In this document: positions 50,749-60,402 of the stretch, one piece after another
How positions within the stretch are numbered: the stretch's first letter is position 1
Layout of the letters: each line of letters begins with the position of its first letter
From: an uncultured Roseicyclus sp.
Lineage (GTDB): Bacteria > Pseudomonadota > Alphaproteobacteria > Rhodobacterales > Rhodobacteraceae
DNA length: 64,000 bases
NCBI GenBank assembly: GCA_947494975.1
Contig: CANLXA010000001.1
Location: 868,001 to 932,000, forward strand
Reading direction: 5' to 3'
Position numbers and translations under genes: made by a program
The notes under the pieces: generated by a model
Told to the model about the DNA's origin: nothing
Seen by the model: only the letters and a program-made list of their open reading frames with translations
Databases searched by the model: none

Positions 50749-53022
50749 CTAGCCGCATTTGGAATGGCCGCAATTTCCACATGTCAGGCAGCCTTCGATC
50801 ATCCGCAGATCATACTGCCCGCAGGACGGACAGGCCGGGCCGGGCCGGTGGCCGAGATTCACGACCTCTGCCTGCGGGTCTGATTTCAAGCCCATCCCCT
50901 CGCCGGCCAGAAACCCGGTATGGATCATGTGCTTTTCGATCACGCCGCCAATGGCCGCCAGGATCGAGGGCACGTATTTGCCTTGCATCCAGGCCCCGCC
51001 CCGCGGATCGAAGACCGCCTTCAACTCCTCCACCACGAACGACACATCGCCGCCACGCCGGAACACGGCGGAGATCATCCGCGTCAGCGCCACGGTCCAA
51101 GCAAAATGCTCCATGTTCTTGGAGTTGATGAACACCTCGAACGGACGGCGGTGGCCGCCATGCATGATGTCGTTGATCGTGATGTAGAGCGCATGTTCGC
51201 TGTCGGGCCATTTGACCTTGTAGGTGTTGCCTTCGAGCGTGTTTGGCCGGTCCAGCGGTTCGGACATGTAGACAACTTCACCGGTCGCAGCCTCCGCCGC
51301 CTCGACGGCTTGCGGCTTCTCTTCGGACTCGCTGACACTCAGGACGGATCCCGTCACGTCGTTCGGGCGATAGGTCGTGCAGCCTTTGCAACCTGTCGCG
51401 TAGGCCTCGGCATAGACATCCTTGAACGCGTCAAAACTGATATCGGCGGGCACGTTGATCGTCTTGGAAATCGAGGAATCCACCCAAGGCTGCGCTGCAG
51501 CCTGCATACGGACGTGATCGAGCGGTGCGAGCGTTTGAGCGTTGACGAAGTACTCCGGCAGTTCCGTATCACCTTTCAACTCCCGCCATTTGGCAACAGC
51601 GAAATCGACCACCTCTTCCTCGGTCCGTGTGCCGTCGGGCTGCAACACTTTGCGTGTGTAGGCGTTGGCAAAGATCGGCTCGATGCCTGAGCTGACATTG
51701 CCGGCATAAAGCGAAATCGTGCCCGTCGGTGCGATCGATGTCAGGAGCGCATTGCGCAGCCCATGCTCGGCAATCAGCGCCTGCACATCCGCATCCAACC
51801 GCCGGACCATCGGCGCCTTCGCATATTCGGCCGCATCGAAGAGTGGAAAGGGCCCTTTCTCCGCCGCCAGTTCCGCCGACGCGCGGTAGGAGGCATTGGC
51901 GATCAGGGCCATCCAGTCTTCGGTTTTCGCGGCTGCCTCAGGGGTGCCATAGCGCAGCCCGCACATGGCAAGCGTATCGGCCAACCCGGTGACACCGAGG
52001 CCGATCCGACGCTTGGCCTTGGCCTCCTGGGCCTGCGCGTCGAGCGGGAAACGGGAGGCATCGACCACGTTGTCCATCATGCGGATGGCGGTGGCCACAA
52101 GATCGCCCAGGGCCGTCTTGCACACATGCGCGCTCGGCTCGAACGGGTCGTATACCAACTGCGCCAGGTTGACCGACCCAAGCAGGCATGCGCCATAAGG
52201 CGGAAGCGGCTGCTCCCCACAGGGATTGGTGGCGGCGATGGTTTCGGCATAGTTCAGGTTGTTTTCGGCATTGATCCGATCAATGAAGATCACCCCCGGC
52301 TCCGCGTAATCATAGGTCGCGCGCATGATCTTGTTCCACAGATCCCGGGCCTGCACCGTGCGATAGACGCGGTCATTGAACACAAGCTCCCACGGGCCGT
52401 CGGCCTCCACCGCCTCCATGAACGGATCGGTCGCCAGGACAGACATGTTGAACATCCGCAGGCGCGCGGGGTCCTGTTTGGCGGCGATGAAATCCTCGAT
52501 ATCGGGGTGATCGCAGCGCATGGTGGCCATCATTGCGCCCCGGCGCGAGCCGGCCGACATGATCGTGCGGCACATCGCATCCCAGACATCCATGAAACTC
52601 AGCGGTCCGGATGCATCCGCCGCCACGCCGCTGACCGATGCGCCCTTGGGCCGGATCGTCGAGAAATCATACCCGATGCCGCCGCCTTGCTGCATCGTCA
52701 GGGCCGCTTCCTTGAGCATGTCGAAAATGCCGCCCATGCTGTCGGGCACGGTGCCCATGACGAAGCAGTTGAACAGCGTCACCGACCGCCCGGTGCCGGC
52801 ACCCGCCACGATGCGGCCGGCGGGTAGGTATTTGAAATCTTCAAGCGCTGTGTAGAACTTGTCTTCCCAAGCCGGCGCATCGGTTTCGACCTCCGACAGC
52901 GCCCGGGCGATCCGGCGCCAGGTATCCTCAATCGACCCGTCAATCGGCGTGCCATCCGCCTCTTTCAGACGGTACTTCATGTCCCAGATCTGCTCGGCAA
53001 TTGGGGCGGCAAAGCGGGTCAC
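50749..53022 (-). CDS. nrdJ: Adenosylcobalamin-dependent ribonucleoside-diphosphate reductase
   Basis: LFNCFVMGTVPDSMGGIFDMLKEAALTMQQGGGIGYDFS, NPCGEQPLPPYGACLLGSVNL, C-terminal CPSCG...CGNCGHSKCG. Confidence 0.93.
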   Translation of the reverse strand: MTRFAAPIAEQIWDMKYRLKEADGTPIDGSIEDTWRRIARALSEVETDAPAWEDKFYTALEDFKYLPAGRIVAGAGTGRSVTLFNCFVMGTVPDSMGGIFDMLKEAALTMQQGGGIGYDFSTIRPKGASVSGVAADASGPLSFMDVWDAMCRTIMSAGSRRGAMMATMRCDHPDIEDFIAAKQDPARLRMFNMSVLATDPFMEAVEADGPWELVFNDRVYRTVQARDLWNKIMRATYDYAEPGVIFIDRINAENNLNYAETIAATNPCGEQPLPPYGACLLGSVNLAQLVYDPFEPSAHVCKTALGDLVATAIRMMDNVVDASRFPLDAQAQEAKAKRRIGLGVTGLADTLAMCGLRYGTPEAAAKTEDWMALIANASYRASAELAAEKGPFPLFDAAEYAKAPMVRRLDADVQALIAEHGLRNALLTSIAPTGTISLYAGNVSSGIEPIFANAYTRKVLQPDGTRTEEEVVDFAVAKWRELKGDTELPEYFVNAQTLAPLDHVRMQAAAQPWVDSSISKTINVPADISFDAFKDVYAEAYATGCKGCTTYRPNDVTGSVLSVSESEEKPQAVEAAEAATGEVVYMSEPLDRPNTLEGNTYKVKWPDSEHALYITINDIMHGGHRRPFEVFINSKNMEHFAWTVALTRMISAVFRRGGDVSFVVEELKAVFDPRGGAWMQGKYVPSILAAIGGVIEKHMIHTGFLAGEGMGLKSDPQAEVVNLGHRPGPACPSCGQYDLRMIEGCLTCGNCGHSKCG

Positions 53023-53150
53023 GGGCACTACTCCTTGATGGGGCACAGTGAGATTCTACAAGGTAAGGTATATGACACAAATGTCGCGCGCAGGCCAGAA
53101 GAAGCTGGCGAATCGTAGTCAGCTTGGCCTGCACGCAAGGACATGAACCG

Positions 53151-53864
53151 ATGACACAACACACCGAATTCCTAAAACGCGGCTACGCCGTTCTGGCCGA
53201 TCCCATTGGTGCCGACGATCTCGCCGCCCTGCGCGCCGCAGCCGATGCGCTCATGGCCGAGCCGACGGCGTCCGATGGTGGCAACCATGACATCAACAGG
53301 GGCGCCGACCGCCAGTTTCTGCACAAGCGCCACGAAGACTTTCCCGAGGTCGAACGCTTCCTGTTCTCTGAACAGATGCGGCGCGTCACCTCCATGGCGC
53401 TCAAGGATCCGCACCTGTTCAACGAGCAATTCGTGGTCAAGGGCCCACGCACCGGGGCCAGCTTTGCCTGGCATCAGGACGGAGCCTACGTGCCGTTCGA
53501 TCACACGCCCTACCTATCGGTCTGGATCGCACTGGATGACACAACGCTCGAAAACGGTGCGCTTTCATGCTTGCCGCGCGATCTACGGCGGGAGGCGCAT
53601 ATCGATCCGCATCACTGGGACGAGATCGGCAAGGAGAAGGTCGGATATGACGGCGATGATCCGGGGGAGGCGCTCCCCTGCTCGGCGGGAACCATGGTGA
53701 TCTTCTCGTCCCTGACGCTGCACCGATCCGGCGCCAACACCACCGACAAGCCGCGCCGCGCCTACCTGGCGCAGTATTCCGATGGCCCGATCCTTGATCC
53801 ATCCACAGGAAATCCGCGGAATTTCGCGAAGCCTTTTGGCGCAAGCCTTGCCGACAGACCCTGA
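53151..53864 (+). CDS. Phytanoyl-CoA dioxygenase family protein
   Basis: WHQDGAYVPFDHTPYLSVWIALDD, HRSGANTTDKPRRAY. Confidence 0.88.
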   Translation: MTQHTEFLKRGYAVLADPIGADDLAALRAAADALMAEPTASDGGNHDINRGADRQFLHKRHEDFPEVERFLFSEQMRRVTSMALKDPHLFNEQFVVKGPRTGASFAWHQDGAYVPFDHTPYLSVWIALDDTTLENGALSCLPRDLRREAHIDPHHWDEIGKEKVGYDGDDPGEALPCSAGTMVIFSSLTLHRSGANTTDKPRRAYLAQYSDGPILDPSTGNPRNFAKPFGASLADRP

Positions 53865-53904
53865 CGTGTTACCCTTGGCGCTACATCATCTTGGGGGATG
53901 ACGG

Positions 53905-54336
53905 GTGCCTGCCACTACACATATTCTGAAACTCTGCGTCGGGGCAGAGAAGGTCGAGGACCTTCTGGATTGGCAGGCCAGCGCGCGGGCCAAGGGGCCC
54001 GATGGCTTGCCGCGTCACGTCACACGGATGTGGCCGAAGCGAGCCGATGAGGTTCTCAATGGCGGGTCGCTCTATTGGGTGTTCAAGGGCCTCATCCTGT
54101 GCCGCCAACCCATCGTCCGGTTCGACCCGGTAGATCGCGGCGACGGCATCAACCGCTGCGGCATCGTGCTGGACCCGAATGTCACCCGCGTGGCCGCGAC
54201 CCCCAAACGCCCGTTCCAGGGCTGGCGCTATCTGCAGGCTGGCGATGCGCCGCGGGATCTTCGCAAGGGCCGCGAAACGCAGGAGGTTTTGCCGCCACAA
54301 CTGGAATCGGCCCTGGCCGAAATCGGGGTTCTCTAG
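53905..54336 (+). CDS. DUF1489-like conserved protein
   Basis: HILKLCVGAEKVEDLLDWQ, RFDPVDRGDGINRCGIVLD. Confidence 0.78.
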   Translation: MPATTHILKLCVGAEKVEDLLDWQASARAKGPDGLPRHVTRMWPKRADEVLNGGSLYWVFKGLILCRQPIVRFDPVDRGDGINRCGIVLDPNVTRVAATPKRPFQGWRYLQAGDAPRDLRKGRETQEVLPPQLESALAEIGVL

Positions 54337-54343
54337 GCCGGGC

Positions 54344-55039
54344 CTAGCCCGCGACGGTCTCCAATTGCTTTTGCAGGAACGTCAGGCTCTCGCGCTCCGC
54401 GTCGCCCCAATCGGCATTGCGGGAGCGGAACAGCGTCGCCTCTGACCGGTGGATCAGCCCATCGTCCAGAACGCGCAGATGGTTGGCGCGCAGGGTCTCG
54501 CCCGTCGACGTGATATCGGCAATCGCCTCGGCCGTGCCGTGGGCCACCGTGCCTTCGGTTGCGCCCTGGCTGTCGATCAGGCGATAGTCGGCAACACCTG
54601 CATCGCGCAGGAAGTCCCGGACCAACCGATGATACTTGGTCGCGATCCGCAACCGGTGGCCATGGGCCGCGCGAAAATCGGCAGCCACGGCATCGAGATC
54701 GTCCAGCGTTCGGACATCGACCCACCAGGCCGGAACGGCGATCATCAGATCCGCGTGGCCAAAGCCCATATCGGCCATAACCTCGACCGTCTGATCCCAG
54801 GCCGGAATGCGCTCGCGCACCAGATCGCTGCCGGTGACACCCAGATGGATACGCCCCGTGGCGAGCTCGCGGGGGATCTCTCCGGCAGCCAGCAGGCGAA
54901 GCGCCACGGGCAGCCCTGCGATCTCCGCGCCGTAGTCGCGGTCCGACCCGGTCCGCCGCATCTCGACCCCACGCGCGGCGAACCAGTGGAAGGTTTTCTC
55001 CATCAACCGGCCCTTGGATGGCACGCCCAACGTGATCAT
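54344..55039 (-). CDS. hisG: ATP phosphoribosyltransferase (short form)
   Basis: [15 protein letters not shown]; HisZ adjacent. Confidence 0.93.
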   Translation of the reverse strand: MITLGVPSKGRLMEKTFHWFAARGVEMRRTGSDRDYGAEIAGLPVALRLLAAGEIPRELATGRIHLGVTGSDLVRERIPAWDQTVEVMADMGFGHADLMIAVPAWWVDVRTLDDLDAVAADFRAAHGHRLRIATKYHRLVRDFLRDAGVADYRLIDSQGATEGTVAHGTAEAIADITSTGETLRANHLRVLDDGLIHRSEATLFRSRNADWGDAERESLTFLQKQLETVAG

Positions 55040-56139
55040 TCCGCGCCTCCCTTCAGCCGATGAACAAGCTCGGGCCGGATCACGCCCCCCACGGCGGGGA
55101 TCTCGCGCCCGCCGCCAAGCTGGCGGGTCAGTGCATCATACCGCCCGCCCGTGGCCAGTGGGGGCAGGCCCGGCTGATCGGCCAGAAGACCGAAGACAAA
55201 CCCGTCGTAATATTCCATCTGGGTACGGCCATAGGAGGCCTCGAACGGCAGCGTTTCCGTGTCCACACCCGCCGCAGCAAGCGCCTTGACCCGCACGGCG
55301 AACCGCTCGGCGGCCTGTCGGAGGCCGGGAAGATCCACGGCCATGTTACGCAGCGCATCGCAGGCATCGGGCAAAGGCGCCTTGAGGAGCAGCAGCTCGG
55401 ACAGGACCTCGGCCTCGGTCGCGTCGATGGCGGGGGCCGCAGCCTCTGCCTTCAGCAGCTCCAATCGATCCGACAGCTCCTCGGTATTGCGCATCCCGAT
55501 GGCCGGGCCCGCTTGAGAAATCAGGGCGGCCAAGCCCCTTTTGTCGGCAGCTGCAAGGTAGTCAGCCCGGCCCTGGGGTGCGGGAGAGGCTCCGGTGAAC
55601 CGATCCAGAAGCGCCCGAAACCGGCGCGGGCGCCAGACATGGCGGCGCAGCGCGGCCTTGCGCGCCACCGTCGTCGACAACGCCTCGATGGCTGCAAGGA
55701 TGATCCCGATATCGCCCGTGACGGCACGGGTCGGCAGGCCGCTCAGCGCACGTTGCATCAGGGCGAAGACCTCGGCATCGGCTTCCAGCGGCGCGGACCG
55801 ATCAAACACCTCGTAACCCAATTGCAGGTATTCCGTCGGCCGGTTCGATCCCGCCGCCTGCATCCGGAACACCTCCCCCAGATAGGTATAACGCGCAGGC
55901 TCCGCACCCTGGGCCATATGCATCTCCACCACCGGCACCGTGAAATCCGGGCGCAACATCAGCTCGCCCCGATCCGGATCGTGTGTGGTGAAGGCCCGCC
56001 CCCGGATATCCTCGCCATAAAGATCCAGCAATGTATCGGCGCTGACCAGCATCGGCGCATCAACCGGTACGGCGCCCGCGCCGGTGAACACGGCCTGAAG
56101 CGCCTCCGCCTCGGCCCTGATCGCCGATCCCGTGGTCAC
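55036..56139 (-). CDS. hisZ: ATP phosphoribosyltransferase regulatory subunit
   Basis: HisRS-like class II fold motifs ([16 protein letters not shown]), lies between hisG and hisS. Confidence 0.88.
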   Translation of the reverse strand: MTTGSAIRAEAEALQAVFTGAGAVPVDAPMLVSADTLLDLYGEDIRGRAFTTHDPDRGELMLRPDFTVPVVEMHMAQGAEPARYTYLGEVFRMQAAGSNRPTEYLQLGYEVFDRSAPLEADAEVFALMQRALSGLPTRAVTGDIGIILAAIEALSTTVARKAALRRHVWRPRRFRALLDRFTGASPAPQGRADYLAAADKRGLAALISQAGPAIGMRNTEELSDRLELLKAEAAAPAIDATEAEVLSELLLLKAPLPDACDALRNMAVDLPGLRQAAERFAVRVKALAAAGVDTETLPFEASYGRTQMEYYDGFVFGLLADQPGLPPLATGGRYDALTRQLGGGREIPAVGGVIRPELVHRLKGGAE

Positions 56140-57614
56140 TGGTGGCGCGCGATCATGGCCTGAACCTCGGCGACCAGATCATTGAGGGCCACTTCGGTCT
56201 GTGCCGGCTGGGATTTCCATTCCTCCAAGGTCGCGTCCTCGGCCAGCTTGGCGCCCAGGATCAGATCCTTGAGCTGCACCACGCCGCGTTCGGCCTCGTC
56301 CGACCCCTGGATCAGGGCGACGGGCGACATGCGCTTATCGGCATATTTCAGTTGGTTGCCGAAATTCTTCGGATTGCCCAGATAAACCTCCGCCCGAATC
56401 CCGGCCTGCCGCAGAGTGGACGCCATGGCCTGATAGTCCGCCATCCGGTCTCGATCCATAACCGTCACGATCACAGGACCGGCCGCTTCGCCCTTGAGCT
56501 GCCCCTTGGCACGGAGCGCCGCCAGCAAGCGGTCCACACCGATGGATACACCGGTGGCCGGAACCTCCTGCCCGGTGAACCGCTTGACAAGGTCATCGTA
56601 GCGCCCGCCGCCAGCAACCGATCCGAATTGGCGCGGACGGCCCTTCTCGTCCTTGATCTCGAACGTCAGCTCCGCCTCGTAGACCGGGCCGGTATAGTAG
56701 CCGAGGCCCCGCACAACCGACGGGTCGATAACGATGCGGTCCGGACCGTAGCCCTGAGCGGCGAGGAGGGACCCGATTTCTTCAAGTTCGGCGACACCCT
56801 GGCTGCCGGTTTCGGAGCCTTCGGCCAGCGTCTTCAGAGCCTCGATCGTGGCTGAGTTATCCCCACCGGTGGCTTGCACAAACGCGATGATCCTGTCCGA
56901 TTGGCCTGTGGATAAGCCCGCCCCATCGGTAAAATCTCCGCTTTCATCCTTGCGTCCATCCCCAAGCAGATCACGGACGCCCCGCTCTCCCAGACGGTCC
57001 ATCTTGTCGATGGCCCTAAGCACGATCCCGCGCTCGGCTTCCATATGTTGCCCCGCAAGCCCGGCGACCTCCATGACGCCGTTCAGAACCTTGCGGTTGT
57101 TGACGCGCACCACGTAGTCGCCGCGCTCGATGCCAACGGCCTCAAGGCAATCAGCCAGCATCGCGCAAATCTCGGCATCGGCCGCGACAGACGCGCTGCC
57201 GACCGTATCGGCGTCGCATTGATAGAATTGCCGGAACCGCCCCGGCCCCGGCTTTTCGTTACGCCAGACCGGGCCCATGGTGAAGCGCCGGTAAGGTGAG
57301 GGTAGATCATTGCGGTATTGCGCCGCGACGCGGGCCAGCGGCGCCGTCATGTCGTACCGCAGGGCGAGCCATTTATCGTCTTCCTCAAACGCAAACACAC
57401 CTTCGTTCGGGCGGTCGACGTCTGGCAGGAACTTGCCCAGGGCCTCGACGGTTTCCACCCCGCTCGTCTCCAGCGGATCGAAGCCATAGCGGTGGTAAAC
57501 CTCGGCAATCTTGCGCAGCATGTCCTCGCGCTCCGTCACCTCGGCGCCGAAGTAGTCGCGGAACCCCTTTGGCGTCTCGGCCTTGGGGCGGGGCTGTTTT
57601 TTCTGCTTGGCCAT
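56136..57614 (-). CDS. hisS: Histidyl-tRNA synthetase
   Basis: [36 protein letters not shown]. Confidence 0.94.
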   Translation of the reverse strand: MAKQKKQPRPKAETPKGFRDYFGAEVTEREDMLRKIAEVYHRYGFDPLETSGVETVEALGKFLPDVDRPNEGVFAFEEDDKWLALRYDMTAPLARVAAQYRNDLPSPYRRFTMGPVWRNEKPGPGRFRQFYQCDADTVGSASVAADAEICAMLADCLEAVGIERGDYVVRVNNRKVLNGVMEVAGLAGQHMEAERGIVLRAIDKMDRLGERGVRDLLGDGRKDESGDFTDGAGLSTGQSDRIIAFVQATGGDNSATIEALKTLAEGSETGSQGVAELEEIGSLLAAQGYGPDRIVIDPSVVRGLGYYTGPVYEAELTFEIKDEKGRPRQFGSVAGGGRYDDLVKRFTGQEVPATGVSIGVDRLLAALRAKGQLKGEAAGPVIVTVMDRDRMADYQAMASTLRQAGIRAEVYLGNPKNFGNQLKYADKRMSPVALIQGSDEAERGVVQLKDLILGAKLAEDATLEEWKSQPAQTEVALNDLVAEVQAMIARHQ

Positions 57615-57687
57615 GGCCGGTCACGCCTTAAATTCGGGTCGCGCTTCCTCTAACGGGTGGGGGAGGCCGGAGCAAGGAGGCGAGGAA

Positions 57688-57894
57688 ATGGCAAGCGACA
57701 TGCGGCTGGAAGAACAGGTGGCGCATCTGACCAAGGCGGTGGATGAGATGTCCGAGGTTGTCGCGCGGCAGGATGCCGAGATCGCCGTGCTGACCCGGCG
57801 GGTGGAGATGCTGATGTCGCGCGAGGCGGAGCGCGAGATCGACGGCAGCAGCGGCAGCATTCCGTTGGCGGATCAGAAACCGCCGCACTGGTAG
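57688..57894 (+). CDS. slyX: SlyX-family protein
   Basis: RLEEQVAHLTKAVDEMSEVVARQDAEI coiled coil, C-terminal KPPHW; ATG at 57688. Confidence 0.85.
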   Translation: MASDMRLEEQVAHLTKAVDEMSEVVARQDAEIAVLTRRVEMLMSREAEREIDGSSGSIPLADQKPPHW

Positions 57895-57928
57895 GGGCGC
57901 GCGCTTGCGGCGATGGGTCGATTGCGGC

Positions 57929-58002
57929 CAGCCTCCCGGCTCTGGGGCTCTGCCCCGTCCTTCGGACTCCCCGGAGTTTTTCGGCCAAGATGAAGGAGGG
58001 CC
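57929..58002 (+). repeat. Dispersed intergenic repeat, copy 2
   Basis: GGGGCTCTGCCCC, GTCCTTCGGAC hairpins then GGAGTTTTTCGGCCAAGATGAAGGAGG; similar to minus-strand 17113..17206. Confidence 0.55.
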
Positions 58003-58024
58003 GCGATTGGCCGTCGATGGGAGG

Positions 58025-59251
58025 TCAGGCCGGTGCGGGCATGGCCGGCGCGCGCGGGCGGGATCGCAGCAGGATGTAGACCATCAGTGCAACGTTGAGC
58101 GCGTTGAAGGCAATCCCGTTCAGGAACGCCCATTGATAGGATCCCGTCAGGTCGTAGATCCACCCGGAGAGCCAGCCGCCAATCGCCATGCCGATGATCG
58201 TGGACATCATCACGAAGCCGACCCGCGCCCCGGCCTCGCGCGCCGGGAGGTATTCGCGGACAATCACGGCGTAGGAAGGGACAATGCCGCCCTGGCTCAG
58301 TCCGAAGGTCATCGACACCAGGTAGAGCGATGTGAGGCCCGTTGTCGGCAGGTACAGGAACAGCGCCAACATCTGCAGGGTCGACCCGATCAGCAGGGTC
58401 AGCACGCCGCCCAGTTTGTCGGCCATCAGGCCGGAGACAAGCCGGGAGGCCACGCCGCCCACCAGCATCAGGCTGAGCATTTCCGCGCCCACGGCGGGGC
58501 CGTAGCCCAGATCGACGCAATAGGCGACGATGTGGACCTGCGGCATCGACATCGCCACGCAGCATCCGATGCCCGCAACTGCGAGCAGGGCCGTCAGGGC
58601 GCGCGGGCTGAGGCCAGTGGTCAGTGCCTTGGCCGCGGCGGCGGCGTCGGACGTCATCATCGCGGCCTCGGGCAATTTGCGGCGTAGGGTCAGGGTGAGG
58701 GGCAACATCACAAAGATACAGGCCAGGGCAAGGATCACGTAGGCCGCCCGCCAACCATCGGCGGCCAGCGTGCCCGCCAGAAGAAGCGGCCAGATGGCGC
58801 CCGACAGGTAATTGCCGGAAGCGGCAATCGCCACGGCCAACCCGCGCCGCTTCAGGAACCATTGCGAGGTGTCGGCGATCAGCGGCCCGAAGCTGGCCGA
58901 CGAGCCGAACCCGATGGCGAATTGCGCCACCGACAGAAGCGCGATGTTGGGGGCGAGAAAGGCCGCGCCGTAGCCCGCGCCCATCAAGACGGCCGAGGCC
59001 GCAAGCGACAGCGCCAGACCGAACCGGTCCACGGCCTTGCCGATCAGGAAATTGCCAAGCGCAAAGCCAACCATCGTGAGTGTGTAGGGGATGGACGCGT
59101 CGGCCCGCGTCGCGCCGAATTCGGCTTGCACGTCCGGCAGGATCAGGATCGTCGCCCACATGCCCGCATTTCCGATCAGCGACAGGCCAAGCGCGAGGGC
59201 GAGGCGCGTCCATGAGGCGCGGTTATCGAGAGGGGGGTGGGCCGGTGTCAT
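58025..59251 (-). CDS. MFS transporter
   Basis: About 12 TM segments, NFLIGKAVDRFG loop. Confidence 0.88.
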   Translation of the reverse strand: MTPAHPPLDNRASWTRLALALGLSLIGNAGMWATILILPDVQAEFGATRADASIPYTLTMVGFALGNFLIGKAVDRFGLALSLAASAVLMGAGYGAAFLAPNIALLSVAQFAIGFGSSASFGPLIADTSQWFLKRRGLAVAIAASGNYLSGAIWPLLLAGTLAADGWRAAYVILALACIFVMLPLTLTLRRKLPEAAMMTSDAAAAAKALTTGLSPRALTALLAVAGIGCCVAMSMPQVHIVAYCVDLGYGPAVGAEMLSLMLVGGVASRLVSGLMADKLGGVLTLLIGSTLQMLALFLYLPTTGLTSLYLVSMTFGLSQGGIVPSYAVIVREYLPAREAGARVGFVMMSTIIGMAIGGWLSGWIYDLTGSYQWAFLNGIAFNALNVALMVYILLRSRPRAPAMPAPA

Positions 59252-59389
59252 CAGGGCCGCAGCCTAGGCGCGCTCCGGCGCGTTGGAAAGGCCGCTCCCA
59301 CACCGCGATATGGCAAAAATCCGGCGCTATGCTGCACGAACGAAATGTTCAATTGACACGACCCGCCGGTCTGACTCTATCTACCGTCC

Positions 59390-59818
59390 ATGGATATCAA
59401 ACTCATTACCCCCGCCCTCGCCCTTCCCTTTTCCCTCCTGCTGGCCGCCCCTGCCATGGCCGAGCCTGTGTGCTCCGGCGGCGGCTATGCCGCTGATGCC
59501 CTGGTTGTCCCCGATCCCGCCATCGGCACAATTTCCGTGTCGACCCAATACGCATGGGACGGTGGCGGCCGCCTGCACGAGGTGTGCAACCTTCTGACCG
59601 AAGGCGGTGACTTTTTCGCCACCTGGTCGCTGTTTTCCGGCGAGGTAGATAGCAGCTATCCCGGTATCTGCGTCTCGCTGACCAACACCGATGGGGTGGA
59701 ATGGTTCTCGTGCAAAACGCCGGATGCGGTAACGGCGGCTTATGATGCCGAAGTCGGCAGTGAAAGCGCGCTTCTGCGGTTCGACTCATGGGAGCCGCAG
59801 GCGCCCGTTCTGCAATAA
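59390..59818 (+). CDS. Secreted hypothetical protein with 4 Cys
   Basis: Signal peptide (LLLAAPAMAEP), 142 aa. Confidence 0.65.
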   Translation: MDIKLITPALALPFSLLLAAPAMAEPVCSGGGYAADALVVPDPAIGTISVSTQYAWDGGGRLHEVCNLLTEGGDFFATWSLFSGEVDSSYPGICVSLTNTDGVEWFSCKTPDAVTAAYDAEVGSESALLRFDSWEPQAPVLQ

Positions 59819-59848
59819 GCCGCGGCACCCGGACGGCCCCGGAACAAG

Positions 59849-59879
59849 AAAGAGCCCTGGCACGATGCCAAGGCTCTTT
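59849..59879. terminator. Bidirectional-type terminator hairpin
   Basis: AAAGAGCCCTGGC-ACGAT-GCCAAGGCTCTTT, one mismatch. Confidence 0.8.
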
Positions 59880-60221
59880 CGACCTAAATCAAAGGGTTCG
59901 GTCTGAAAATCCCTTAGTGAATGACCAAAACCGTGCAACGACGCATCGGATCCGGTCCACCTATCTCCGCAACCGGACGCAACCATTATGGGTTGCCGGT
60001 CAAACGGTACAAACGCCTTGGTCATGGCGTTACTCGCCAGACGACTTTTCAAATGGGTAGTCCCAGTCGTGCCGCCCCCCTTAGAGCATCCGGATTGCCG
60101 AAGTGTAACCTGGGCCGCCGGTCATATAGAAAGCAGACGCATTATCTCCTACCCGATTTGATCGTTTGGTCAACAGGCGGAACAGGTCGGAAACATCGCG
60201 TTTGGAATCTGCGAACAATAG

Positions 60222-60245
60222 CCTATCCAAAAGGACAGGTTTTTT
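60222..60245 (+). terminator. Rho-independent terminator-like element in an intergenic region
   Basis: CCTATCC-AAAA-GGACAGG followed by TTTTTT. Confidence 0.5.
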
Positions 60246-60402
60246 CCATTTTGATGACAATTTGTGTGAAGGGCGTAACGTATTGTGATCGTCACGCGCC
60301 CCGCTGTGCGCAACACAACCGCAGAGTGATTCGGTTTTAACGCGCGCAACCAGTGGCTTGACGCAAGGGCAACTTCGGGGTTTGTGCGACGGGATGCGCG
60401 GC

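Noticed and set aside
53022-53150. Possible cobalamin riboswitch upstream of nrdJ
   Set aside because: Region is short and I could not recognise a B12-box-like core.
56907-56915. Perfect DnaA box (TGTGGATAA) inside hisS
   Set aside because: Single 9-mer in coding sequence; about one chance hit is expected in 64 kb on two strands.
59921-60340. 139-aa ORF downstream of dnaE
   Set aside because: No RBS or domain, Arg/His-rich mixed composition, terminator-like element inside it; treated as non-coding.
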